DNA of 64,000 nt from Methylomonas rhizoryzae (GTDB lineage: Bacteria > Pseudomonadota > Gammaproteobacteria > Methylococcales > Methylomonadaceae). Made by a program: the position numbers and the translations under genes. Positions 1 to 9,143 of this stretch are shown one piece after another; position 1 is the first letter of the stretch, and every line of letters starts with the position of its first letter. The notes under the pieces are model-generated. The model searched no databases. It had not been told where the DNA came from and saw only the letters and a program-made list of their open reading frames with translations. The stretch lies in assembly GCF_008632455.1 (NCBI RefSeq), contig NZ_CP043929.1, forward strand, positions 1,984,001 through 2,048,000, read 5' to 3'.

Positions 1-270
1 GCCAGCTACCCGGACAGCGTCGCAGCCGATTTCGACGCAGCATACGCCAATACCGCTTACAGCCGAGCCGTGTATTGGTTGGACGCCGGCAGTCATAGCA
101 TTAGCGGTTTGCTGAGCGGGTCCGCTACCGACGATTCCGGGTTAAGCATCAATGCAGCCTTAGGTGCGGTCAGTGTGACTGCGGTGCCGGTACCGGCTGC
201 GGTTTGGTTGTTCGGCGCCGGTTTGGGCTTGCTGAGCGGGGTTTCCCGCGGCCGTATCGGCAAGCGTTAA
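1..270 (+). CDS. VPLPA-CTERM exported protein, C-terminal part
   Basis: The reading frame is open from base 1 to a TAA at 268-270, so only the last 89 residues are present. The C-terminus has the three-part exosortase sorting signal: a VPVPAAVWLFGAGLG segment (VPLPA-CTERM subtype), a short hydrophobic helix and a basic end (SRGRIGKR). Such proteins are exported, then cleaved and attached or released by an exosortase/archaeosortase-type enzyme, which is not in this window. The visible upstream residues are Ala/Ser/Asp-rich and give no function. The next gene begins 15 bases downstream on the same strand and may be cotranscribed. Confidence 0.8.
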   Translation, partial: ASYPDSVAADFDAAYANTAYSRAVYWLDAGSHSISGLLSGSATDDSGLSINAALGAVSVTAVPVPAAVWLFGAGLGLLSGVSRGRIGKR

Positions 271-284
271 GCGGGAGGACGAGC

Positions 285-2063
285 ATGACGTTGAAAAATT
301 TAACCGGCGCCGCGGCTTTGGGTTTGAGTTTGGGTTTGATAGGCAACGCTTGCGCGGCGCCTTCCACCACCCCGACCAAAACCATCAAAATCGTGGCATT
401 TAACGATTTTCACGGCCAATTGGAATCGCCCGGCAATTTTCGCCCTACGCCCAGCGGCTCGGCGAGCATTCCGGTCGGCGGCGTGGATTGGCTGGCCGGC
501 TACGTAGCGGAGCTGCGAAGCCGCAACCCGGACAGCATCGTGGTATCGGCCGGCGATTTAATCGGGGCAACGCCATTGGTTTCGGCTTTGTTTCACGACG
601 AAGCTACCATTGAAACCATGAATCGGCTCGGTTTGGCGCTGAATGCGGTCGGTAACCATGAATTCGACGAAGGTAAAGCCGAGCTGTTGCGTATGCAAAA
701 CGGCGGTTGCCACCCTAGCGATCCTAATTCTTGCCGCGGTGCCGATGTCGGCACTCCGGTGCCGTTCGAAGGCGCCAAATTCAAGTTTTTGGCGGCAAAC
801 GTGGTAGACGCGGCCAGCGGCAAAACCTTGTTCGCACCTTATGCGATTAACGTGATCGGCGGCGTGCGGGTGGCGTTTATCGGCATGACTTTGAAGGAGA
901 CGCCGACCATCGTTACCCCCAGCGGCGTAGCCGGCTTGAGTTTCAAAGACGAAGCCGCCACGGTCAACGCGCTGGTGCCCAAGCTGCGCGCGCGCGGCGT
1001 GGAAGCTATCGTGGTGTTGCTGCACCAGGGCGGTACCATACCGGTGACCCAAAGCGAATCGACCATCAATAACTGCGACGAGGGCTTGGACGGTTCGCCG
1101 TTGCAAGGCATCGTCAATCAACTGGACGACGCGGTGGATTTGGTGATTTCAGGGCATACCCATCAAGCTTATAACTGCCGCTTGCCTAATCGGGCGGGCA
1201 GGCTGATTTCGGTCACCAGCGCCAACGCGCAGGGCAGGGTGCTGACCGACATCGATGTCAGCATCAACCGCGCCAGCGGCGAGGTGGTCGACGTGCAAGC
1301 CAACAACATCGTCGTCGACCGGAGCAGCGCCGATGTGCTTCCGAATACGGATATCAAAGCGATTGTCGACCATTACAAAGCGATTGCTCAACCGGTGGCC
1401 AACCGGGTGATAGGCAGCATTAGCGCCGATATTACCCGTACCGCGACGGCGGCCGGCGAATCCGCGCTGGGCGATGTGATCGCCGATGCGCAATGGGCGG
1501 CAACGGCCGCCGTCGGTTTCGGCGAGGCGGTGGCGGCCTTTATGAATCCGGGCGGCATCCGCGCCGATTTGAGTTTCGCCTCCGGCGCCGCCGCGGAAGG
1601 CGACGGCAAGGTGAGTTACGGCGAGGCCTTTACCGTGCAGCCCTTCGGCAACAGTCTGGTGACCTTGACCTTGACCGGGGCGCAAATTCATACCTTGCTG
1701 GAACAGCAGTTTACCGGCTGTACCGAAGGTTATCCCGCGGGCGCTCCGGCTAGCGGTCAACCTTTCAACCGGATTTTGCAAGTATCGGCAAGTTTTAGTT
1801 ACACCTGGCAGGAAAAAGGCACGGCATGCGACAACGTCGATCCGGCCAGCATCAAAATCGGCGGTATCGAGGTTGAGCCGGATGCCGGTTACCGGATAAC
1901 CGTCAACAGCTTTATGGCCGACGGCGGCGACCAGTTTTACGTCCTGACCCAAGGCACCGACCGGTTGGGCGGCGCGTTGGATTTGGATGCTTTGGAAAGT
2001 TATTTCCAAGCGAATTCACTGGTTGCACCGGGGGGGCGCGATCGCATCGGTTGGTTGCCGTAA
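285..2063 (+). CDS. Secreted bifunctional metallophosphatase/5'-nucleotidase
   Basis: This 592-residue protein belongs to the UshA/5'-nucleotidase family, periplasmic or extracellular enzymes that hydrolyse nucleotides and related phosphate esters. The N-terminus (MTLKNLTGAAALGLSLGL...ACA) is a signal peptide. The metallophosphatase motifs follow in order: FNDFHGQ, GDLIGATP, GNHEFDEG, LLHQGG and SGHTHQAYN, which supply the two-metal ligands. The C-terminal 5'-nucleotidase domain (about residues 350-590) ends with the typical substrate-pocket region YRITVNSFMADGGD. The start at 285 is preferred over an upstream in-frame GTG because it has a GGGAGG ribosome site at 272-277 and places the signal peptide at the N-terminus. 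An intrinsic terminator lies about 125 bases after the stop. Confidence 0.88.
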   Translation: MTLKNLTGAAALGLSLGLIGNACAAPSTTPTKTIKIVAFNDFHGQLESPGNFRPTPSGSASIPVGGVDWLAGYVAELRSRNPDSIVVSAGDLIGATPLVSALFHDEATIETMNRLGLALNAVGNHEFDEGKAELLRMQNGGCHPSDPNSCRGADVGTPVPFEGAKFKFLAANVVDAASGKTLFAPYAINVIGGVRVAFIGMTLKETPTIVTPSGVAGLSFKDEAATVNALVPKLRARGVEAIVVLLHQGGTIPVTQSESTINNCDEGLDGSPLQGIVNQLDDAVDLVISGHTHQAYNCRLPNRAGRLISVTSANAQGRVLTDIDVSINRASGEVVDVQANNIVVDRSSADVLPNTDIKAIVDHYKAIAQPVANRVIGSISADITRTATAAGESALGDVIADAQWAATAAVGFGEAVAAFMNPGGIRADLSFASGAAAEGDGKVSYGEAFTVQPFGNSLVTLTLTGAQIHTLLEQQFTGCTEGYPAGAPASGQPFNRILQVSASFSYTWQEKGTACDNVDPASIKIGGIEVEPDAGYRITVNSFMADGGDQFYVLTQGTDRLGGALDLDALESYFQANSLVAPGGRDRIGWLP

Positions 2064-2189
2064 CCGCCGACGCAGGAAAAAGAATTAAGGAAGCTCGTCA
2101 TACCGGCAAGGAACGCCGGGTTCTATTTTGCAGCACCGTGCTAACGATAAGGTCAGACCGGTTTTTTCAAACCTCAGCTTACTCCCCAG

Positions 2190-2223
2190 GCCCGTCCGGC
2201 CCGCTTTCGGACGGGCTTTTTTT
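2190..2223 (+). terminator. Intrinsic terminator after the 5'-nucleotidase gene
   Basis: A 9-bp perfect stem (GCCCGTCCG at 2190-2198 with CGGACGGGC at 2208-2216) with a 9-base loop is followed by a seven-base T run at 2217-2223. It lies between the 5'-nucleotidase stop and the convergent PP2C gene. Confidence 0.85.
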
Positions 2224-2247
2224 GTTTGGGCGCGAGCCCATGCCCGA

Positions 2248-4491
2248 TTAAGCGGATTTCCAACGCAGCACGACCAAAGTGACGTCGTCGTGGAAGTTAT
2301 CGCGTTGGCAAAAGTCGACTAATGCGGCTAACAGCGCGTCAATCACGGCTTGCGGTTCGGACTCGCGCTCGGCGGTCAGGATGTGTTTCACCCGCTGTAT
2401 GCCGAAGAATTCCTGTTGCGGATTTTCGGCTTCTATCAAGCCGTCGGTATAAAACAATACCAGGTCGCCGTCGTTCAATTGCGCGGTTTGTTCGGCGAAT
2501 TCGACGTGCTTTCGTACCCCGATCAGCAGGCCGTCCGCGTCTAATTCCACGATGTCGGCGTTGTTGGATGGGCACAGCAACGGTGGCGGGTGGCCGGCAT
2601 TGGCAAAGTGCATCAAGCGCCGGGATAAATCGATCTGCATGTAAAACAAGCTGATGAAGTAATCGGCGTGGTCCAAATCGTCGAACAAGAATTGATTCAA
2701 CGCGGATAAGGAGGCGGCCGGCGAAGCCGGGCTGCCGGTTTGTACCCGCAATGCGCTGCGAGTTTCCGCCATAAACAACGATGGGCCTATCGAATGGCCG
2801 GATACGTCGGCGATGACGATATCGACATGTTCGGCGTCGCGATAGAAATAATCGTAGTAATCGCCGCCGACTTTATCGGCCGGCAAGCAAACGCCGGTTA
2901 TTTCGAACTGGTCGGTGGCAATGGCCGAGCTTGGCAACAAATTGGCTTGGATGCGCTGGGCGATTTTCAACTCGTTTTGTGCGACGGCCAATTCGACCTG
3001 GGCCTGACGTATGCGTTGCTCCGCCGCTTTACGGCTGCTAATGTCGTGAATGAAGCCGCTGAAAATATAGCTGTTGCCGAGTTTCAGCGGGGAAATGCTC
3101 AGTTCCACCGGAAATTCGCTGCCGTCGCGGCGTACCGCGATTTGTTCGATTTGCCGGTTCAAGATTGCGCTTTGACCGGTTTTTAGAAATTGCTGCATGC
3201 CTTGCCGATGCGCGGCGCGAAACCGTTCCGGGATGATGAGCCGGTCCAGGCGCCGGCCTATGGCTTCCTGCGCGGACCAGCCGAACAGGGTTTCGGCGCG
3301 TTGGTTCCAATCGGTGACCATCCCGTAAGCATCCATGATTACGATGGCGTTGATCGAGCTTTCCAAGATCAGACGGGTGCGCTTTTCCGATTCGATCAGC
3401 GCGTTCTGGTATTGCATGCGGGCGGTAATGTCTCTGTCTACCCCGCGCCATTTCAGCAGTTTGCCGTTGGCGTCCGTCAGCGGCAGGCCGGTGGATTCGG
3501 TGATGACCAGATGACCGTCCTTATGCCGGTAATGGTTGACCAAGGCGTGAAAGGAGCGCTGGCTGTTGGAGAAAGTGGTTTGGGCTTGCTTGTCCTGGGC
3601 CGTCAGCAGTTCGGTGTAGTGTTTGCCGATGATTTGCTGTTGGCTTAACCCTAGAATTTGTTCGACCGCGACACTGCTGTACAGATAATAACCTTGCGGA
3701 TCTTGTTCCCACAGCCATTCGCCGGATAACTCGGCCATTTGCCTGAAGCGTTGTTCGCTTTCTTCCAACGCCATTTCGGTGGCTTTTCGTTGGCTGACAT
3801 CGTCTTCGATCGCCAAAAAATGGCTGATTTCGCCGCGGCTGTTACGGATTGCGCTGACGCTTTCGTGCACCCAGTACAAATGACCGTCTTTATGTTTGTT
3901 CAACATTTCGCCCTGCCACTCGCCGGATTCGATTAGCGCATTCCACATCGCCCGGTAATCGTCGCCGCTCATTTTGCCGGATTGCAACATGGACGGCCGC
4001 CGGCCCAATAGTTCCTCGGAGCTGTAACCGGTCATCACGGTAAATTTGGGGTTGACGTAGGCGATAACCCCGTCGCGGTCGGTAATCATTACGGCGTTGG
4101 CGCTTTGTTCCACTACCCGGCGCATCACCAGAAAATCGTTGCTGGATTTGAGCGCTTGAATCACCAGTACAAAATCCTCGTCGCTAGCCTGCGGTAATGG
4201 CGAAATCGACAGCACCGCCGGAAAAGACAGCCGCTGTTTGGTAATGACTTTGGCCCCGAAACAATTGTCGGAAGCTTTCAGATCGCTCAGGGCTTGTTGC
4301 CAAATCGCCAGCTCCCGGCTTTCCAAGATCGCGGTCAACGGTTGATCGGCGAGTTCCGCTTCCTGATAACCTAATAACTGCGCAGCGGTGCGGTTGACGC
4401 GGCGGATGCGGGCGTCGGCGGCTTCGCAGCCGCGGCGGCCGATCCGCACGATGAGCAGGTTGAAATTAAGCTGTTCGAGCAGATCTTCCAT
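2248..4491 (-). CDS. Multi-PAS sensor with PP2C/SpoIIE-type phosphatase output
   Basis: This 747-residue protein has no membrane segment. Four PAS domains occur in series (about residues 10-115, 120-240, 250-370 and 375-490; for example VVEQSANAVMITDRDGVIAYVNP and the DISSRKAAE PAC end), followed by a coiled linker (about 495-525) and a PP2C/SpoIIE serine phosphatase domain to the end. Metal-binding Asp motifs are present: DKVGGDYYDYF, ADVSGHS and YTDGLIEA. Proteins of this design usually dephosphorylate a STAS-domain antagonist in partner-switching pathways, or act on unknown targets. The start at 4491 lies 13 bases after the stop of the decarboxylase gene, so the two are probably cotranscribed; longer in-frame starts run into that gene. 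The ligands of the PAS domains cannot be told from sequence. Confidence 0.85.
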   Translation of the reverse strand: MEDLLEQLNFNLLIVRIGRRGCEAADARIRRVNRTAAQLLGYQEAELADQPLTAILESRELAIWQQALSDLKASDNCFGAKVITKQRLSFPAVLSISPLPQASDEDFVLVIQALKSSNDFLVMRRVVEQSANAVMITDRDGVIAYVNPKFTVMTGYSSEELLGRRPSMLQSGKMSGDDYRAMWNALIESGEWQGEMLNKHKDGHLYWVHESVSAIRNSRGEISHFLAIEDDVSQRKATEMALEESEQRFRQMAELSGEWLWEQDPQGYYLYSSVAVEQILGLSQQQIIGKHYTELLTAQDKQAQTTFSNSQRSFHALVNHYRHKDGHLVITESTGLPLTDANGKLLKWRGVDRDITARMQYQNALIESEKRTRLILESSINAIVIMDAYGMVTDWNQRAETLFGWSAQEAIGRRLDRLIIPERFRAAHRQGMQQFLKTGQSAILNRQIEQIAVRRDGSEFPVELSISPLKLGNSYIFSGFIHDISSRKAAEQRIRQAQVELAVAQNELKIAQRIQANLLPSSAIATDQFEITGVCLPADKVGGDYYDYFYRDAEHVDIVIADVSGHSIGPSLFMAETRSALRVQTGSPASPAASLSALNQFLFDDLDHADYFISLFYMQIDLSRRLMHFANAGHPPPLLCPSNNADIVELDADGLLIGVRKHVEFAEQTAQLNDGDLVLFYTDGLIEAENPQQEFFGIQRVKHILTAERESEPQAVIDALLAALVDFCQRDNFHDDVTLVVLRWKSA

Positions 4492-4504
4492 GTCGTATCC
4501 GGAT

Positions 4505-6157
4505 TTAGGCGCCGGTTTTGACTTTGTCGTGCATATGTTCGGCCAAGCGCCGCATTGCCGACGAGGTATCGCTGGGCGCCAGGCGCACGTTGATGATGCT
4601 GGGCATGTCGCGTTGGGCGATGCTAGCAAGCAACGCCTGTTCGAAACTTTGTTCGGTGTCGGCGACGAAGCCTTGCAGCGGCCCGAACAACTGACCTAGT
4701 TGCTCGAAATGCCAATCGCTGATGTCGTTGAACGGCCCTTCCAGGATGAAGCGTTCGGTGTTGTAGCCTTGATTGTTGAACACGATTACGATGGGCGCTA
4801 AACCGTAGCGAGCGTGGGTGGCCAACTCGGTGCCGGTCATTTGAAAAGCGCCGTCGCCGACCAAGATCAGCGCGCGTTTGTCGGGACGGGCGATTTGCGC
4901 GCCCAAGGCGGCCGGTACCGCAAAACCCATCGTGGTATAAAAGCCGGAGGATAAAAATTCGCTTTGCTCGTGTACGCGTAAATCGATGGACGCGAACATA
5001 CAGTCGCCGACGTCGCAAACCGCGATAAATTCCGGAGTAAGCGCTTGGTTCAAACGGCCTATCATGCGTTGCATGCTGATCCGCTTATCGGCTAGCGGAA
5101 AGTCCGGGGCGCCGACGGCAGTCGTTTTGGCGACGAAGCGTTCGTCGTTGGGAGCCAGCGCGGCGACCAAGGCCGGTAAAAAGTCGGCCAGCGCTACTTT
5201 GGGATAGCGGTGCGAGCTGATCACGACCTCGTCCTGAGCGGCCCGTATCATATGCCGCGGGTTAAGTTTGGCGGTATAAATGCCGGTGTCTATGTCGTTC
5301 AAGGTGACGCCCAGCATCAGGACCAGATCGGATTGTTCGACCACGTAACGCGCGTACTCGGTGCTCATGGCGCCTTCGTAGATGCCGAGGTAAGCCGGGT
5401 GGCGTTCGGCGATTACCGATTTGCCGGTCAAGGTAGCGGCTACCGGTGCGCCGGTACGTTCCACCAGTTCAAGTACTGCGGTTTGCAGGCCGCGCCGGTG
5501 CAGTTCGATGCCGGCGACGATGCTGGGCGAATCGGCTTGGGCCAGCAGGGTCAAGGTTTCGGCGACCGCTTCCGCCAGCGCAGTAGGATCGCTGGTAAAG
5601 CCGGGCACGGCTTCCACCGGCAAGGGGTAACCCAGCGCGCCGACCTGATCGCGCGGAATTTCGATATATACCGGTTTGCAATGACGTTTGGCGGCGGCGA
5701 TGGCCTGGTCGATTTGTCTGAAAGCGATTACCGGGTCCGACAGGACCACGGTGGCGCAGGTGATGCGTTCGAAGATTTCCCGTTGAAAATTGAACGGGCC
5801 GAAGCGGTGGTGCAACAAGGGATCGTCGATTTGTTCCTGCACGCCCGGCGCGCCGCTAATCACCACGACCGGCGACGCTTCCGCAAAAGCGCCGGCAACG
5901 GCATTGACCGTATTCAAAGCGCCGACGCCGTAAGTGACGGCTAAAGCCCCCAAGCCGCGGCAACGCGCGTAGCCGTCCGCGGCGAAGGCGGCACTATCCT
6001 CTCGGGTGGTTCCTATGTGGCGTATCGGGCTTTTGACCAACAAATCGTAAAAACCGAGCACGTAGTCGCCGGGTATGCCGAACATGTCCGTTACTCCCGC
6101 GGCATAAAGCCGGTTGAGCAGGTATTGGCCGATGTTTTCCAAATTATTCTGATTCAT
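4505..6157 (-). CDS. Thiamine-diphosphate decarboxylase, pyruvate/indolepyruvate type
   Basis: This 550-residue enzyme belongs to the pyruvate decarboxylase/indolepyruvate decarboxylase family, which converts 2-keto acids to aldehydes and CO2. The catalytic Glu is at E53 in TTREDSAAFA, the paired histidines H116-H117 (LLHHRF) match the HH motif of this subfamily, and the cofactor motif GDGAFQ...NNQGYNT lies in the C-terminal domain. A strong ribosome site (GGGGGA) precedes the ATG at 6157. The HH pair separates it from acetolactate synthase and benzoylformate decarboxylase. Substrate choice between pyruvate, indolepyruvate and phenylpyruvate cannot be settled here. The PAS-PP2C regulator immediately downstream suggests coupling to redox or energy sensing, which is inference. 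Confidence 0.88.
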   Translation of the reverse strand: MNQNNLENIGQYLLNRLYAAGVTDMFGIPGDYVLGFYDLLVKSPIRHIGTTREDSAAFAADGYARCRGLGALAVTYGVGALNTVNAVAGAFAEASPVVVISGAPGVQEQIDDPLLHHRFGPFNFQREIFERITCATVVLSDPVIAFRQIDQAIAAAKRHCKPVYIEIPRDQVGALGYPLPVEAVPGFTSDPTALAEAVAETLTLLAQADSPSIVAGIELHRRGLQTAVLELVERTGAPVAATLTGKSVIAERHPAYLGIYEGAMSTEYARYVVEQSDLVLMLGVTLNDIDTGIYTAKLNPRHMIRAAQDEVVISSHRYPKVALADFLPALVAALAPNDERFVAKTTAVGAPDFPLADKRISMQRMIGRLNQALTPEFIAVCDVGDCMFASIDLRVHEQSEFLSSGFYTTMGFAVPAALGAQIARPDKRALILVGDGAFQMTGTELATHARYGLAPIVIVFNNQGYNTERFILEGPFNDISDWHFEQLGQLFGPLQGFVADTEQSFEQALLASIAQRDMPSIINVRLAPSDTSSAMRRLAEHMHDKVKTGA

Positions 6158-6520
6158 GGCTATGTTCCCCCAGGCTGTGCGTGCCGGTTAGCTGAAACAG
6201 TATCTGCGTTCCAGTGTGTTGTGTAATGAATGCAATGCATAGCAACACGGTTGTTAGAGCCTATGCCGGCGTTCGTCTTTCCGGCAATGCCGATTTGCCG
6301 CTTCAGTATATGCAATGAACATTCGATGTGGGGATAAGTTCCGCCGGCGGTTCAGCTTGGGCAAGAACGGTTCTGAGGAGGGGGATTGTTGGGATATTCC
6401 CTGAAAGCTCAACTACACTAAAATTTCGCTTATCCGGGCTGTCTCGTATCGCTAAGGTGATTGATTCGCCGGAGAAGGGATCAACACGTCGCTCAGCATA
6501 TCCTGAAGAAGGGGGGACAA
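6158..6520. other. Divergent intergenic region, decarboxylase/chemoreceptor
   Basis: This 363-base region separates two divergent genes and should hold promoters for both. It contains only a loose GTGTTG/CAACAC inverted pair near 6219-6250. I see no clear -35/-10 pair, no operator that I recognise and no RNA gene. Confidence 0.4.
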
Positions 6521-8437
6521 ATGACGGTTAAACAAAGATTGATCTCGTTGGCCGGCTCGGCGTTGCTTGGCATCAGCGCCATAGCCGTCGTCGGCTACGT
6601 GCAATTGGGTAAGGTTTATGACACGGCGAGTTATGCAGGGTTGAATACCGTGCCTACTTATCGGAGCTTTTTCGATATTTTGGGACAGTTGGACAATTTA
6701 CGCGAACGTTCCTTGTTTCACGTCATCATTACCGATGAAGCCGGTATGGCCGGCGCGGAGGTGAAGATCAACGATGCGCGGGCCAAATTGGATCAAGCAT
6801 TAGCGGCGTACACGACGACTGCTTGCGGCGGTGCAAATTGCATGTCGGACGAAAAAGAGCAGCAAATGTTTGACGAAGTTAAGTCCTTGTTAGCTGCTTA
6901 CGATATTCAGCGGCTGAATGTGCAAAATTTGTCCAAGCAAAATCGCACTAAAGATGCGGAGATAGCCGTCAGGGAAAATTTGATGCCGGCGATCGAGCGG
7001 TTGCAGGCCGCAATCTGGAAAGAGCTGGACTATAACTCCGAATTAGCCAATCAGGCTTTAGCCGATGCGGCTGTCGTCGGCAGCAGCGCGACCGGAATTT
7101 CGATTGCTATCTGGGTGTTGGCTTTGTTGGTGATCGGCATGATGAGCTGGCTGATCATTGTCAATTTAATGCGTCAGCTGGGCGGCGAACCGGATGTGGC
7201 CGCGCAAGTGGCGAACAAGATTGCGGAAGGCGACCTTTCCACGTCCATTCAACTTGCGGGCGGAGATTGCACGAGTTTGATGTATTCGATGAAGGTCATG
7301 CAGGACGGTTTGAAGCAAATCATATCTGAAATCAAAGATTTGGTGGCTGCGGCCAATCAGGGAAATTTCGACGTCAAGATGGATTTGCAGGCTAAACAAG
7401 GGTACGCCAAAGAGGTGGCGGAATTGTTGAATCAGTTGTCGGGCACGGTAGATACCGCCTTTAAGGATACCATAGAGGTGGCTCAAGCCATGGAAAACGG
7501 CGATTTGACCAAGACGGTCACCCGCGAATATCAGGGGGCTTTCGAGCAGGTGAAACTGGGCCTAAACAATACCGTGGAAAAATTGGCGCAGACGATCAGC
7601 GAGGTGGCCATGGCGGCGGAACAGCTCGGTAACGCGTCCGAACAAGTCAACGCTACTTCGCAAGCTTTGTCGCAGGCTTCCAGCGAACAGGCGGCCGGAG
7701 TCGAGGAAACCAGCGCCAGCATCGAGCAAATGGCGGCGAGCATCAACCAAAACAGCGAGAATGCCAAAGTCACCGACGGCATGGCCAGCAAAGCGGCCAA
7801 AGAAGCGCATCAGGGCGGCGAAGCGGTAAAGCTAACGGTAGAGGCGATGAATGCGATCGCCGCCAAAATCGGCATCATTGACGATATTGCCTATCAAACC
7901 AATATGTTGGCGCTGAATGCGGCCATCGAGGCCGCTCGCGCCGGCGACCACGGCAAAGGCTTTGCGGTGGTGGCGGCGGAAGTGCGCAAGCTGGCGGAGC
8001 GTAGCCAAATCGCCGCACAAGAAATCGGCGAGTTGGCACAGTCCAGTGTCAAAACCGCCGAAGCGGCGGGCGGCTTGTTGGCCGCCATCGTACCGAGTAT
8101 CGTCAAAACTTCGGATTTGGTGCAAGAAATCGCGGCGGCTTCGCAGGAACAAGCGGCCGGGGTCAGCCAAATCAATTCGGCGATGGGGCAAATGAGCCAA
8201 ATTACCCAGCAAAACGCTTCGGCTAGCGAGGAATTGGCGGCCACCGCCGAGGAAATGACGGCGCAAGCCGAACAACTGCAAGCGTTGATGAGTTTTTTTC
8301 AACTGGCGCAAAAGACCAGAGAATCCCGTCCGGTGCACGCCGCCACGCGCGCCGGAAAAATGGAAAATCATGCGTTGCTTGCCTCCGCAAGGCCGGGCTT
8401 TTTTCGCGACGATTTGAAAAATTTCGAACGCTTTTGA
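6521..8437 (+). CDS. Transmembrane methyl-accepting chemotaxis protein
   Basis: This is a 638-residue chemoreceptor. TM1 is at about residues 8-28, followed by a helical periplasmic ligand domain of about 160 residues with a Cys pair (ACGGANC), TM2 at about 187-210, HAMP modules to about residue 350, and the cytoplasmic signalling domain. The kinase-contact hairpin tip (IDDIAYQTNMLALNAAIEAARAGDHGKGF) is intact. The ATG at 6521 is chosen because AGAAGGGGGG lies just upstream and TM1 then starts near residue 8. The protein ends in NFERF after a flexible linker, resembling the NWETF pentapeptide of E. coli Tar/Tsr that tethers CheR and CheB. It is remote from the che operon (27-38 kb) but shares signalling-domain and tail features with the poly-HAMP receptor encoded there. 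Confidence 0.93.
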   Translation: MTVKQRLISLAGSALLGISAIAVVGYVQLGKVYDTASYAGLNTVPTYRSFFDILGQLDNLRERSLFHVIITDEAGMAGAEVKINDARAKLDQALAAYTTTACGGANCMSDEKEQQMFDEVKSLLAAYDIQRLNVQNLSKQNRTKDAEIAVRENLMPAIERLQAAIWKELDYNSELANQALADAAVVGSSATGISIAIWVLALLVIGMMSWLIIVNLMRQLGGEPDVAAQVANKIAEGDLSTSIQLAGGDCTSLMYSMKVMQDGLKQIISEIKDLVAAANQGNFDVKMDLQAKQGYAKEVAELLNQLSGTVDTAFKDTIEVAQAMENGDLTKTVTREYQGAFEQVKLGLNNTVEKLAQTISEVAMAAEQLGNASEQVNATSQALSQASSEQAAGVEETSASIEQMAASINQNSENAKVTDGMASKAAKEAHQGGEAVKLTVEAMNAIAAKIGIIDDIAYQTNMLALNAAIEAARAGDHGKGFAVVAAEVRKLAERSQIAAQEIGELAQSSVKTAEAAGGLLAAIVPSIVKTSDLVQEIAAASQEQAAGVSQINSAMGQMSQITQQNASASEELAATAEEMTAQAEQLQALMSFFQLAQKTRESRPVHAATRAGKMENHALLASARPGFFRDDLKNFERF

Positions 8438-8477
8438 GCGGTTGGTTTAAGTGGTCGCTTGGATAAGGCGAGCGGCG

Positions 8478-8503
8478 CCTCGTTCCGCGGTGCCGGAACG
8501 AGG
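8478..8503. terminator. Hairpin between convergent mcp and efpL
   Basis: A 10-bp perfect inverted repeat (CCTCGTTCCG at 8478-8487, CGGAACGAGG at 8494-8503) with a 6-base loop lies between the converging genes. No proper T run follows on either strand, so termination is only suggested by its position and stability. Confidence 0.45.
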
Positions 8504-8573
8504 TTGGTTCTGCGATTGGGTAGGTACGCTCGACAAAGCCTTCAAAATAGCCAACTTTGCCGGCAAGCCGGTT

Positions 8574-9140
8574 TTATGCGCGCGACGAAAACTTGCCGGT
8601 TTCGGTATTGACCTTGATCATTTCGCCGCTTTCGATGTATTCCGGTACTTGTATTTCCAGGCCGGTCGACAGTTTTGCGGTTTTGGTGCGGTTGGTGGCG
8701 CTGGCGCTTTTCATGGCCGGCGGCGTTTCCACGACTTCGAGGGTAATCGTGGTCGGTAACTGGATGCCGAGTGCGCTATCGTCCATCAGCAACATGATGA
8801 TGCCTTCCAGGCCGTCGGTTAAATAGTCGGTTTGGCCTTCCAGATCGTCGGCGGACAACGCATACTGCTCGTAGGTTTCGCTGTTCATAAAATAGTAGGT
8901 GTCGCCGTCCTGGTAAGAATATTGGACGTTACAGCGCGAACAATCCGCTGCCTTGAGCATGTCGTCGCTTTTATACGTTTCGTCCAGCTTTTGCCGGGTT
9001 TTCATGTGGGTGAAACGAATTTTGTACAGCGTGGTAGCACCGCGCGAGGTCGGATTGCGAACTTCGATATTTTTGACGACATAGGGTTCGCCGTTGATTT
9101 CTATCGCGGTCCCTTGCTTGAGTTCGTTGGCTTTAGGCAC
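8574..9140 (-). CDS. efpL: Elongation factor P-like protein EfpL (YeiP)
   Basis: This 188-residue protein matches the YeiP/EfpL family, paralogues of elongation factor P that help ribosomes through difficult proline-containing sequences. It has the N-terminal KOW-like domain with the YeiP hallmark loop NPTSRGATTLYKIRF, where Arg replaces the modifiable Lys of EF-P, then two OB-fold domains ending in STGLEIQVPEYIESGE. No modification enzyme is expected to be needed. It is the last gene of a minus-strand run with trxB, aat and bpt; its start lies three bases after the bpt stop, implying translational coupling. In related gammaproteobacteria infA often sits near aat/bpt, so efpL here is a variation on that order. 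Confidence 0.9.
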   Translation of the reverse strand: MPKANELKQGTAIEINGEPYVVKNIEVRNPTSRGATTLYKIRFTHMKTRQKLDETYKSDDMLKAADCSRCNVQYSYQDGDTYYFMNSETYEQYALSADDLEGQTDYLTDGLEGIIMLLMDDSALGIQLPTTITLEVVETPPAMKSASATNRTKTAKLSTGLEIQVPEYIESGEMIKVNTETGKFSSRA

Positions 9141-9143
9141 TGC

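Noticed and set aside
8560..8575. CCGGC-AA-GCCGG-TTTT element at the efpL stop
   Set aside because: The two-base loop is too tight and the stem too short for a convincing terminator; the larger hairpin at 8478-8503 is a better candidate.
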